DNA of 64,000 nt from Thermopolyspora sp044507605 (GTDB lineage: Bacteria > Actinomycetota > Actinomycetes > Streptosporangiales > Streptosporangiaceae): positions 88,560 to 152,559 of the forward strand of contig JBIQJI010000006.1 of the NCBI GenBank assembly GCA_044507605.1. Reading direction: 5' to 3'. Below are positions 30,593 to 38,766 of the stretch, piece after piece. The position numbers were made by a program, and so were the translations under genes. Every line of letters begins with the position of its first letter. Positions within the stretch are counted from its first letter, which is position 1. The notes under the pieces were generated by a model. The model made no database searches. It was not told where the DNA came from and was given only the letters and a program-made list of their open reading frames with translations.

Positions 30593-31886
30593 ACCGCACG
30601 ACGTGCACGGCGAGCAGCGCGACGTCGTCGGCGGAGTCGTTCGGGCGGCGGGCCAGCAGCTGGTCGCACAGCTGGGGCAGCGGGCGGTGCGCCAGGGCGG
30701 CGGCGTGCCGGAGCAGCCGGGGCATGCCCGCGTGCATCGAGGTCGTGCGCGACTCGATGAGGCCGTCGGTGTAGAACAGGACGGTGCTGCCGGGGGGAAG
30801 CGATTCGGCGGCGTCGGCGCGCCCGGCCCCGGGCAGGTCGAGACCGAGCAGCACGTCCTGGCCGGCCTCCAGGTAGCGGGGCCCGCCCGGGGCGATGAGC
30901 AGGGGCGGGGGGTGGCCTGCGCTGATCCAGTGCAGCCGCACCGGCACGTCCCCGTCGCCCTCCAGGCGGCCGAACACCATGGTGGCCAGCTGCGCGTCCG
31001 TGGTGTTGCTCATCACCGAGTCGACCCGGCCCACGATGTTCGCGGGCGACTCGTCGCGGTCCCAGGCGATCGCGCGCAGGATGCTGCGCAGCTGGGCCAT
31101 GGCGGAGGCGGCCCGCAGATCGTGCCCGGAGACATCGCCGACGGCCACGGCGAGGGAGCCGTTGCGCAGCGGGAACACGTCATACCAGTCGCCGCCGACC
31201 TGGCTGCCGCGCGGCGCGGGCACATAGCGCACCTCCAGCCGCAGTCGCTCGCATTCCGGCAGCGGGCCGACCAGGTGCCGCTGCATGGCCTCCGCGACGG
31301 TCCGCTGCCGATCGTAGAGCCAGGCGTTCTCGATGCCGAGGGCGGCGCGCCCGGCGATGTCGAGCAGGAACTCCAGGTCCTCGGGGCCGTACGGGCAGCC
31401 CGGCTCGACGCGGACCGCGGTGAGCGAGCCCAGCACCTCCCGGGGGGTCCGCAGCGGCGCGATGAGCACCGACTCCGCGCCGAGCCGCCGGAACAGCTCG
31501 TCCTGGCGGGCCTGCAGCGGCGAGTAGTGCGCGGCGGTGATCTCGCCGGGGTCGAGGATCGCGGCCACGCCCTCGCGCAGGGCGCGGGGCAGGGGGTCGC
31601 GCGGGATGGCGGGCACGGGCGGCAGGCTGGCGGCCCAGTCCTCCGGCAGCGCCTTGGGGCCGTTGCGGTGGGTGACGGTCACCCGGCGGATCTCGTTGCC
31701 GCTCCACAGGATGACGGCCACCCAGTCGGCCAGCCGGGGCACGATCACCTTGGCGAGCCGTCTGAGGATCTCGTCGACGTCCAGGGTCGTGGTGAGCACG
31801 GTGCTGACATGGCTGAGCAGCGTCAGCCGCTCGGTGAGGTGTTCCAGCGTTCTGAGCCGCTCGGCCCGCTCGGGGCTGTCGTTCAT
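30591..31886 (-). CDS. GAF domain PP2C/SpoIIE-type serine phosphatase
   Basis: 431 residues: an N-terminal helical piece, a GAF domain (about 40-180, with ESVLIAPLRTPREVLGSLTA) and a SpoIIE-like PPM phosphatase domain (215-431). The metal-site motifs are GGDWYDVF near 233, GDVSGHDLRAASAMAQLR near 249 and FYTDGLIE. Such proteins dephosphorylate anti-sigma factor antagonists in partner-switching stress cascades; no anti-sigma factor or antagonist gene is next to it. ATG 31886 is taken; an upstream in-frame ATG at 31949 would add 21 residues. No membrane helix, so cytoplasmic. Confidence 0.88.
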   Translation of the reverse strand: MNDSPERAERLRTLEHLTERLTLLSHVSTVLTTTLDVDEILRRLAKVIVPRLADWVAVILWSGNEIRRVTVTHRNGPKALPEDWAASLPPVPAIPRDPLPRALREGVAAILDPGEITAAHYSPLQARQDELFRRLGAESVLIAPLRTPREVLGSLTAVRVEPGCPYGPEDLEFLLDIAGRAALGIENAWLYDRQRTVAEAMQRHLVGPLPECERLRLEVRYVPAPRGSQVGGDWYDVFPLRNGSLAVAVGDVSGHDLRAASAMAQLRSILRAIAWDRDESPANIVGRVDSVMSNTTDAQLATMVFGRLEGDGDVPVRLHWISAGHPPPLLIAPGGPRYLEAGQDVLLGLDLPGAGRADAAESLPPGSTVLFYTDGLIESRTTSMHAGMPRLLRHAAALAHRPLPQLCDQLLARRPNDSADDVALLAVHVVR

Positions 31887-32154
31887 GCGACGACCCGTGC
31901 CCGATGCGGTGAGCAGCACACCTCCCGCCCCGCCCCTCATGCGGACCACCGGCGTGTGTCGTCGCCGGTGGCGGGCAGGTCAGCGGGTGAGGGGGCATGC
32001 GACCGCGCGTGCGAGACCGGATGGGACCCGGCGGCCGCCCATGCCCGGGTTCCGGCGGTGGACCGCCCGGCGATCACAATGCCTTGAGCGACGGATATCG
32101 GCGGCCGGCGGCTCCCGTACGGGGGCGCGGCCGGATGTTCGGTTGGGGGAACCG

Positions 32155-33369
32155 ATGAGCGTCTCGGACAGCGGGCCGGCGGCCGGGCGGCAGGGAGCGG
32201 AGCTCTCGGTCACGGTCCTCGTGGGGCCGCGCCTGGTCGCGGACCGGGACCTGCTGACCGAGGTGGCCGGCCGCGAGTTCCGTGCCCTCGGCGTGCCGGG
32301 CCGGCTGCTGGCCGCCCCCAGCGCTGCCGCGTTCGCCGCCGCCCTCGGCGCGTCGGGCGGCGAGCCCGGCACCGTGATCGTCGCCCTGCCCGGCCCCGAC
32401 CGTGAGCTGCGCGGGCTGATGGACCATTCGCGGCCGTACGGGGGGCGGCTGGTGTGGCTGGACCTCGCCGGCGACCTGCCCGAGCCCGCCTGCGACTCCC
32501 CGCACCTGTGCGGGCGCGGCGTGTGGGGGCTGACCTGGGCGATCAGGCACGGCGTGCACCACGCGACCCGGCCGTCCCGCCGCATCGCCTACGGCCCGGG
32601 CCGCCACCGGTACGGCGACCTGTACGTGCCCCTCGGCGTCGAGCGGCCGCCGGTGGCGATGCTCCTGCACGGCGGCTTCTACCGTCCCATCTGGTGCGCC
32701 GACCTGATGGAGGCGCTGGCCGGCGACCTGGTCGACCGGGGCGTCGCCGTATGGAACGTGGAGTACCGCAGCCCCATCGTCGGCTCCTGGGCCGCCACCG
32801 TCACCGATGTCGCGGCCGGCCACGCCGCCCTCGCCACTCTCGACGCGCCGCTCGACCTGAGCCGTGTGGCGGTGATCGGCCACTCCGCGGGCGGTCAGCT
32901 CGCGCTGCGTCTCGCCGCCGACGTGTGGTCCGGTCAGGTTCCCGAGGGCCTGGAGCAGGTGGCCACGACACTGCCCGGCGGCGAGTCGGGCCCGGCCCCC
33001 GCCCTGTCGCTGGTCGTGTCGCTGGCCGGCCTGGTCGACCTGGAGACCTGCGACCGGCGCGACCTCAGCGGGGGAGCCATCGCGCAGGCCCTGGGCGGCC
33101 ACCATGACGAGGTCCCCGAGGTGTACGCCGCGTCCAGCCCGCTGGCCCGGCTGCCCCTGGGCGGCCGGCAGCTGCTCGTGCAGGGCGCCGGCGACGACCT
33201 CGACTACGTCGACTGCAACCGCCGCTACGCCCGCGCCGCCACCACGGCCGGCGACGACGTGACGTACCTGGAGCTGCCCGGCGACCACTTCGACGTCATC
33301 GACCCCGCCTCCGACATCTGGACCACCACGGCGGCCGCGCTGGCCGCGCACCTGGGCGAGACCCGCTAG
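32155..33369 (+). CDS. Alpha/beta hydrolase with N-terminal dehydroquinase-like domain; candidate kynurenine formamidase
   Basis: 404 residues. Residues 130-404 are an esterase/formamidase-type alpha/beta hydrolase: oxyanion motif HGGF at 172-175, nucleophile Ser244 in GHSAGG, Asp in GAGDDLDY (347-350) and His378 in GDHFD. HGGF resembles the HGGxW of kynurenine formamidases. The lone location beside tryptophan dioxygenase and kynureninase makes it the missing second step (N-formylkynurenine to kynurenine). Residues 18-125 recall a degenerate type II dehydroquinase (VTVLVGPRL, PGTVIVALPGP, GVWGLTWAIRH) with no catalytic His visible. ATG 32155 follows GGGGGAA. Role inferred from context. Confidence 0.75.
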   Translation: MSVSDSGPAAGRQGAELSVTVLVGPRLVADRDLLTEVAGREFRALGVPGRLLAAPSAAAFAAALGASGGEPGTVIVALPGPDRELRGLMDHSRPYGGRLVWLDLAGDLPEPACDSPHLCGRGVWGLTWAIRHGVHHATRPSRRIAYGPGRHRYGDLYVPLGVERPPVAMLLHGGFYRPIWCADLMEALAGDLVDRGVAVWNVEYRSPIVGSWAATVTDVAAGHAALATLDAPLDLSRVAVIGHSAGGQLALRLAADVWSGQVPEGLEQVATTLPGGESGPAPALSLVVSLAGLVDLETCDRRDLSGGAIAQALGGHHDEVPEVYAASSPLARLPLGGRQLLVQGAGDDLDYVDCNRRYARAATTAGDDVTYLELPGDHFDVIDPASDIWTTTAAALAAHLGETR

Positions 33370-33382
33370 GCCCGCGCCCGGT

Positions 33383-33403
33383 CGCGGCCCGGTCCAGGCC
33401 GCG
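33383..33403. terminator. Possible hairpin between convergent genes
   Basis: CGCGGCC (33383-33389), 7-base loop, GGCCGCG (33397-33403), between the hydrolase and Lrp genes that converge here. Short stem and no U-tract; weak. Confidence 0.4.
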
Positions 33404-33449
33404 GGCGGGGTCCGCGGGCAGGGTTCGCGGCGGCGTGCCGGGCCCGATG

Positions 33450-33908
33450 TCAGCCGCCGTCCTCAGCCGGCCCGGGCGGCGGCGTCACCGGACGCCAGGG
33501 CACCGGGCTCGACAGGACCATGGTGCTCGACGGGCGGCCGTACCGCGCGAGGCGGTCGATCAGCTCCTCGAACGCCGGCATGGACGCGACGGCGACCAGC
33601 AGCAGGCAGCAGGTGTCGCCGGTGACGCGGTACACCTGCATCAGCTCGGGCCAGGCGAGCGCCTGCTCGTCGCGCAGCACGCAGCGGGCGCCGTAGCAGG
33701 ACATGCGGATCAGCGCCCGGACGGCGCGCCCGGCGCGGCCCAGGTCGACGTGCGCGTGGTAGCCGCGGATCACGCCCGTCTCCTCCAGCCGCCGCACCCG
33801 CTCGGCCACGGCCGGAGCCGACAGGTGCACCCGGCGCGACAGCTCGCTGTAGGACAGGCGGGCGTCGGCCTGCAGCTCGGCGAGAATGGCCCAGTCCATG
33901 GCGTCCAC
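33450..33908 (-). CDS. Lrp/AsnC family regulator, KynR-like position
   Basis: 152 residues. The N-terminal HTH (MDWAILAELQADARLSYSEL, then SAPAVAERVRRLEETGVI) and the C-terminal RAM ligand domain (YRVTGDTCCLLLVAV) are complete. GTG 33908 is preferred because GGAGGG lies 5 bases before it and VDAMDW aligns with the family's LDxxD start. It is divergent from tryptophan 2,3-dioxygenase, the arrangement of KynR, an Lrp-type activator of kynurenine genes in proteobacteria. Repeated TCGTTCGC elements fill the shared upstream region. It probably senses kynurenine or tryptophan; inferred. Confidence 0.88.
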   Translation of the reverse strand: MDAMDWAILAELQADARLSYSELSRRVHLSAPAVAERVRRLEETGVIRGYHAHVDLGRAGRAVRALIRMSCYGARCVLRDEQALAWPELMQVYRVTGDTCCLLLVAVASMPAFEELIDRLARYGRPSSTMVLSSPVPWRPVTPPPGPAEDGG

Positions 33909-33948
33909 GCGTACCCTCCGTAGCGGTGAAGGCGATCGGCCCGATCGG

Positions 33949-34034
33949 CCTTTCGTTCGCAAGGCGAATCGGCCCTGCCCCTTTCGTTCGCCATTCAACC
34001 TCGCCCCGGCGCGCGAGACGATAGAGGCGAACGA
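33949..34034. promoter_or_regulatory. Repeated Lrp-type sites in front of the kynurenine genes
   Basis: CCTTTCGTTCGC occurs at 33949-33960 and again at 33980-33991, 31 bases apart (three helical turns). The inverse GCGAACGA lies at 34027-34034 near the dioxygenase ribosome site. TTCGC-AAG-GCGAA (33956-33968) is a short palindrome around the first copy. Same-face repeats fit an Lrp/AsnC octamer wrapping DNA between the two divergent genes. Confidence 0.6.
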
Positions 34035-34051
34035 GGAGGGAGTGAGGAGCC

Positions 34052-34882
34052 ATGACGTCACCGACCGTGGAGTTCGCGCACGCGACCCCCTACGACGAGT
34101 ACGTCGGCACCGCCGCGCTGCGCGCCCTGCCCGGCCCCCGCACCGACGCCGCGGAGGAGCCCGCCTTCCTGGTCACGACCAGGGTCATGGAGCTGTACTT
34201 CGGCCTGATCCGCACCGAGCTGACCCTCGCCCGCGACCGGCTCGCGGCCGGCGGCGGGCCGGGTTCGGGAGACGTCGGCGAGGCGACCGCCGCGCTGCGC
34301 CGCGTCGCCGCGTACCTCGGCACGCTCAACGCCGCCTGGCCGGTGCTGGCCGGGCTCACGCCGCCGAGGTTCAACGCGTTCCGTGCCGCCCTGGGCGACG
34401 CCTCGGGGTTCCAGTCGGCGGCGTTCCGGCACGTGGAGTTCCTGCTCGGCGACAAGGCCGAGTCGCGGACGTGGCCGCACCGGGGCGATCCCGAGACGCA
34501 CCGGGACCTGATGGCCACGCTGCGCGCCCCCGGCGTGTACGACGCCGTGCTGGCCCTGCTCGCCCGGCGCGGCCACGCCGTCCCGGCGGCGGTGCTCGCC
34601 CGCGACCCGGCGCTGCCGTACCGGCCCGGCCCGGCGGTCGAGGCCGTCTGGGTGGCCGTCTACACCGGGCACGGCCCGGGCGACGAGCTGTGGGAGCTGG
34701 GCGAGGCGCTGACCGACGTCGCCGAGCGGTTCGCCGAGTGGCGCTACCGCCATCTGATGGTGGTGCGGCGCGCGATGGGCGCCAAGATCGGCACCGGCGG
34801 GTCGAGCGGCGTGAGCTGGCTGGAGCGCTCGCTGCGCCGCGAGATCTTCCCCGAGCTGTGGTCCGCCCGCACGGCGATGTGA
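34052..34882 (+). CDS. kynA: Tryptophan 2,3-dioxygenase
   Basis: 276-residue heme enzyme that opens the indole ring of tryptophan to N-formylkynurenine. Family motifs: YDEYVGT near the start, FRAALGDASGFQSAAFR (118-126 for the SGFQSAAFR part), the proximal heme His234 in WRYRHLMVVRRAMG, and the GTGGSSG loop. A GAGGAG ribosome site precedes ATG 34052. Kynureninase follows 22 bases later, so the two form an operon under the divergent Lrp/AsnC protein. Confidence 0.95.
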   Translation: MTSPTVEFAHATPYDEYVGTAALRALPGPRTDAAEEPAFLVTTRVMELYFGLIRTELTLARDRLAAGGGPGSGDVGEATAALRRVAAYLGTLNAAWPVLAGLTPPRFNAFRAALGDASGFQSAAFRHVEFLLGDKAESRTWPHRGDPETHRDLMATLRAPGVYDAVLALLARRGHAVPAAVLARDPALPYRPGPAVEAVWVAVYTGHGPGDELWELGEALTDVAERFAEWRYRHLMVVRRAMGAKIGTGGSSGVSWLERSLRREIFPELWSARTAM

Positions 34883-34904
34883 CGCGGCGGGGTAAGAGCA
34901 TGCC

Positions 34905-36296
34905 ATGACGACAGGGCCCGGAATCAGGCCCGGCGACCGGCCGGCCACGCCAGTCGGGCCCGCGGGGCCGGGAACGCCCGCCGGCCCCGCGACCCGTCCC
35001 GCGCCGGAGCCGGCGGCGCGACCACCGGGCGGCGCCGACGGGTACGCGGGCGGGCCCCGCGATTCGAGCGAGCGGGCCGCGATCGCGGCCGACGCCGCCG
35101 ACCCGGGCAGGCGGGCCGAGTTCCTGGTGCCGCCGGCCCCCGGCGGGGCGTACCCCGACCTGGCGTACTTCGCCGGCAACTCCCTGGGCCTGCAGCCCAA
35201 GGCGACGGCCGAGGCCGTGCGGGCCGAGCTGGACGCCTGGGCCGGGCAGGCCGTCGAGGGGTGGTTCGCCGCCGGGCGGCCGTGGGTGGGCTACCCGGGG
35301 CTGCTGCGCGACGACATGGCGGCGATCGTGGGGGCGCGGCCCGAGGAGACCGTGGTGATGAACGCCCTCACGGTCAACCTGCACCTGCTGATGGCCACGT
35401 TCTACCGGCCCGAGGGCCGCCGCACCCGCATCGTCATCGAGGACACGGCGTTCCCCTCCGACTCGTACGCCGTCGCCGGCCAGGCCGCCTGGCACGGCCT
35501 GGACCCGGCGGCCACCGTGGTGCGGCTGCCCGCCGGCCAGGTCGCCGATCACCTGGCCCGCGAGGACGACCGGGTGGCGCTGGTGCTGCTCGGCGGCGTC
35601 AACTACCTGACCGGCGAGCTGCTGGACATCGCGGGCATCACGGCGGCCGGGCACGAGGCCGGCTGCGTGGTCGGCTGGGACCTGGCCCACGCCGCCGGCA
35701 ACGTGCCGCTGGCCCTGCACGACTGGGGCGCCGACTTCGCCGCCTGGTGCACCTACAAGTACCTCAACGGCGGCCCCGGCGCCCCCGGCGCCGCCTTCGT
35801 GCACGCCCGCCACCTGGCCGACCCGGCCCTGCCCCGGCTGGCCGGCTGGTGGGGCACCGACGAGCGCGTCCGGTTCGAGATGCGCCCCGGCCGCGACCAC
35901 GTGGCCTCCGCCGACTCCTGGCAGGTGTCGACCCCGCCCATTCTCGGCCTGGCCGCCCTGCGCGCCTCGGCCGGCATGCTGGCCGAGACGGGGCTGCCGG
36001 CGCTGCGCGCGCGCAGTTTGCGGCTCACCGCCTACCTCGAACGGCTGCTGGCCGCCCTGGCCGGGCACGTCGAGCAGCTCACCCCGCGCGATCCGGCCCG
36101 CCGCGGCGCGCAGCTGTCGATCCGCGTCACGGGCGGCGACGCCGCCGATCTGGCCGATCGGCTGCACACGCGCCACGGCGTGCTGGCCGACGTACGCCGC
36201 CCGGACGTGATCCGCCTGGCCCCCGCCCCGATGTACTCCACCTACCACGACTGCTGGCGCGCCGCCCAGGCCCTCGCCGCCGAGCTGGGCGGCTGA
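34905..36296 (+). CDS. kynU: Kynureninase
   Basis: 463-residue PLP enzyme cleaving kynurenine to anthranilate and alanine. FAGNSLGLQPK (near 89-99) is the family signature, Asp259 in GWDLAHAAGN contacts the PLP ring, and Lys285 in TYKYLNGGPG binds PLP. The first 50 residues are a Pro/Gly/Ala-rich extension not usual for the family; no downstream in-frame ATG or GTG removes it cleanly. Together with the dioxygenase and the candidate formamidase it completes tryptophan to anthranilate. No anthranilate-using gene is seen nearby, so the product may enter catabolism or a natural product made elsewhere. Confidence 0.95.
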   Translation: MTTGPGIRPGDRPATPVGPAGPGTPAGPATRPAPEPAARPPGGADGYAGGPRDSSERAAIAADAADPGRRAEFLVPPAPGGAYPDLAYFAGNSLGLQPKATAEAVRAELDAWAGQAVEGWFAAGRPWVGYPGLLRDDMAAIVGARPEETVVMNALTVNLHLLMATFYRPEGRRTRIVIEDTAFPSDSYAVAGQAAWHGLDPAATVVRLPAGQVADHLAREDDRVALVLLGGVNYLTGELLDIAGITAAGHEAGCVVGWDLAHAAGNVPLALHDWGADFAAWCTYKYLNGGPGAPGAAFVHARHLADPALPRLAGWWGTDERVRFEMRPGRDHVASADSWQVSTPPILGLAALRASAGMLAETGLPALRARSLRLTAYLERLLAALAGHVEQLTPRDPARRGAQLSIRVTGGDAADLADRLHTRHGVLADVRRPDVIRLAPAPMYSTYHDCWRAAQALAAELGG

Positions 36297-36366
36297 CCGG
36301 CGTTCGCGGATCGAGGCCCGCCGGCGGGGTAGAGGAAGCCGAAGGTCCCTGGCCGCACCCGACAGG

Positions 36367-38700
36367 ATGAGGAACCTTCCGGATATGGACGCTCTCGCGC
36401 ACGTCGACGCCTACTGGCGCGCGGCGAACTACCTCGCCGTCGGGCAGATCTACCTGCTCGACAATCCGCTGCTGACCGAGCCGCTCCGGCCGGCCCACAT
36501 CAAGCCCCGGCTGCTCGGGCACTGGGGCACCACGCCCGGACTCACCTTCTGCTTCGCGCACCTCAACCGCGTCATCCGCGAACGCGACCAGGACATGATC
36601 TCCATCACCGGCCCGGGCCACGGCGGCCCCGCCGCGATCGCGCACGCCTGGCTGGAGGGCACCTACACCGAGCGCTACCCGGAGATCTCCCAGGACGCCG
36701 CCGGGATGCGCCACCTGTTCCGGCGGTTCTCCTTCCCCGGCGGCGTGCCGAGCCACGCGGCCCCCGAGACCCCCGGCTCGATCCACGAAGGCGGCGAGCT
36801 CGGCTACTCGCTCGCCCACGCGTACGGCGCGGTGTTCGACAACCCCGGCCTGGTGGCGGCGTGCGTGATCGGCGACGGCGAGGCCGAGACCGGCCCGCTG
36901 GCCGCGAGCTGGCACTCGAACAAGTTCCTCGACCCCGGCGCGGACGGCGTCGTGCTGCCGATCCTGCACCTGAACGGGTACAAGATCGCCAATCCGACGG
37001 TGCTCGCCCGCGTCCCCGAGCCGGAGCTGCTGCGCCTGCTCGAAGGCTACGGCTACCACCCGTACGTGGTGTCGGGCTCCGACCCGGGCGTCGTGCACCA
37101 GGCCATGGCCACCACCCTCGACGCCGTCTTCGACGAGATCGACGACGTGCGCGGCGGCTCCGGCGGGCGGCTGCCGATGATCGTGCTGCGCACGCCCAAG
37201 GGCTGGACCGGCCCGCGCGAGGTGGACGGCCTGCCGGTCGAGGGCACCTGGCGCGCCCACCAGGTGCCGCTGGCCGACGTGCGGGACCGCCCGGACCGGC
37301 TGGCGATGCTGGAGGAGTGGCTGCGCTCCTACCGCCCCGAGGAGCTGTTCGACGCCACCGGCCGCCCCGTCGAGGCGATCCGCGCCACCGTCCCCAGCGG
37401 CCCGCGCCGCATGAGCGCCAACCCGAACGCCAACGGCGGCGAGCTGCTGCGCCCGCTGGTGCTGCCCGACTTCCGCGAGTACGCCGTGCCGGTGAAGGCC
37501 CCGGCGACGTCCAGCAGCGAGCCGACCCGTGTGCTCGGCGCCCTGCTGCGCGACGTGATCGCCGCGAACCCGTCGGGGTTCCGCCTGATGGGCCCCGACG
37601 AGACGGCCTCCAACCGGCTCCAGGCGGTCTTCGAGACCACCGACCGCGCCTGGGACGCCCTCCGCCTCGACACCGACGACCACCTCAGCGCCGGCGGCCG
37701 GGTCATGGAGGTGCTCAGCGAGCACCTGTGCCAGGGCTGGCTGGAAGGCTACCTGCTGACCGGGCGGCACGGGCTGTTCAACTGCTACGAGGCGTTCGTC
37801 CACATCGTCGACTCGATGTTCAACCAGCACGCCAAATGGCTCGAATCGTCGAAGCGGATCCCGTGGCGCCGCCCCATCGCGTCGCTGAACTACCTGCTGT
37901 CGTCGCACGTGTGGCGGCAGGACCACAACGGCTTCAGCCACCAGGATCCCGGCTTCCTCGACGTCGTCACCAACAAGAAGGCGTCGGTGACGCGGGTGTA
38001 CCTCCCGCCGGACGCCAACACGCTGCTGTCGGTCGCCGACCACTGTCTGCGCTCCCGCGACTACGTCAACGTGATCGTCGCCGGCAAGCAGCCGGTGCTC
38101 GACCTGCTGCCCATGGACCAGGCCATCACGCACGCCGCCCGCGGCCTCGGCATCCTCGACTGGGCCTCCACCGACCGGGGCGAGCGCCCCGACGTCGTGC
38201 TGGCCTGCGCCGGCGACGTGCCCACCCTGGAGACCCTGGCCGCGGCGGCGCTGCTCCGCGAGCACCTGCCCGGCCTGCGGGTCCGCGTGGTCAACGTGGT
38301 CGACCTGATGCGCCTCCAGCCGCCCTCCGAGCACCCCCACGGCATGGCCGACGCCGAGTTCGACGCGCTGTTCACCACCGACCGGCCGGTCATCTTCGAC
38401 TTCCACGGCTACCCGTGGCTCATCCACCGCCTGGCCTACCGCCGGCACGGTCACGCCCACCTGCACGTGCGCGGGTACAAGGAGGAGGGCACGACCACGA
38501 CCCCGTTCGACATGGCCATGCTCAACGACATCGACCGCTTCCACCTGGTCATGGACGTCATCGACCGCGTCCCGGGCCTCGGCGAGCGCGCCGCCCACCT
38601 GCGCCAGGACATGGCCGACCGCCGCATCCGGGCCCGCGCCCACACCAGGGAGCACGGCGAGGATCCGCCTGAGATCCGCGACTGGACCTGGCCCTACTGA
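36367..38700 (+). CDS. xfp: Xylulose-5-phosphate/fructose-6-phosphate phosphoketolase
   Basis: 777-residue thiamine diphosphate enzyme splitting xylulose-5-P (and often fructose-6-P) into acetyl phosphate plus glyceraldehyde-3-P or erythrose-4-P. The N-terminal ITGPGHGGPA, the ThDP-binding GDGEAETGPLAASWHSNKFL, and the middle and C-terminal domains (QDHNGFSHQDPGF, GYKEEGTTTTPFDM) are all present, so it is full length. ATG 36367 is used; ATG 36385 is possible. Two genes away on the other strand lies acetate kinase, which would turn the acetyl phosphate into acetate and ATP. Confidence 0.96.
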   Translation: MRNLPDMDALAHVDAYWRAANYLAVGQIYLLDNPLLTEPLRPAHIKPRLLGHWGTTPGLTFCFAHLNRVIRERDQDMISITGPGHGGPAAIAHAWLEGTYTERYPEISQDAAGMRHLFRRFSFPGGVPSHAAPETPGSIHEGGELGYSLAHAYGAVFDNPGLVAACVIGDGEAETGPLAASWHSNKFLDPGADGVVLPILHLNGYKIANPTVLARVPEPELLRLLEGYGYHPYVVSGSDPGVVHQAMATTLDAVFDEIDDVRGGSGGRLPMIVLRTPKGWTGPREVDGLPVEGTWRAHQVPLADVRDRPDRLAMLEEWLRSYRPEELFDATGRPVEAIRATVPSGPRRMSANPNANGGELLRPLVLPDFREYAVPVKAPATSSSEPTRVLGALLRDVIAANPSGFRLMGPDETASNRLQAVFETTDRAWDALRLDTDDHLSAGGRVMEVLSEHLCQGWLEGYLLTGRHGLFNCYEAFVHIVDSMFNQHAKWLESSKRIPWRRPIASLNYLLSSHVWRQDHNGFSHQDPGFLDVVTNKKASVTRVYLPPDANTLLSVADHCLRSRDYVNVIVAGKQPVLDLLPMDQAITHAARGLGILDWASTDRGERPDVVLACAGDVPTLETLAAAALLREHLPGLRVRVVNVVDLMRLQPPSEHPHGMADAEFDALFTTDRPVIFDFHGYPWLIHRLAYRRHGHAHLHVRGYKEEGTTTTPFDMAMLNDIDRFHLVMDVIDRVPGLGERAAHLRQDMADRRIRARAHTREHGEDPPEIRDWTWPY

Positions 38701-38766
38701 CCCGTCCCGGGGGATCATGAGGACGGCCGGGGGCGTCCCCGGCGTGTCGTGCCCGGGGAGAGCGTG

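Noticed and set aside
32155..36296. Natural product cluster making anthranilate-derived antibiotic
   Set aside because: Only the three pathway steps and a regulator are present; no synthetase or tailoring genes in the window.
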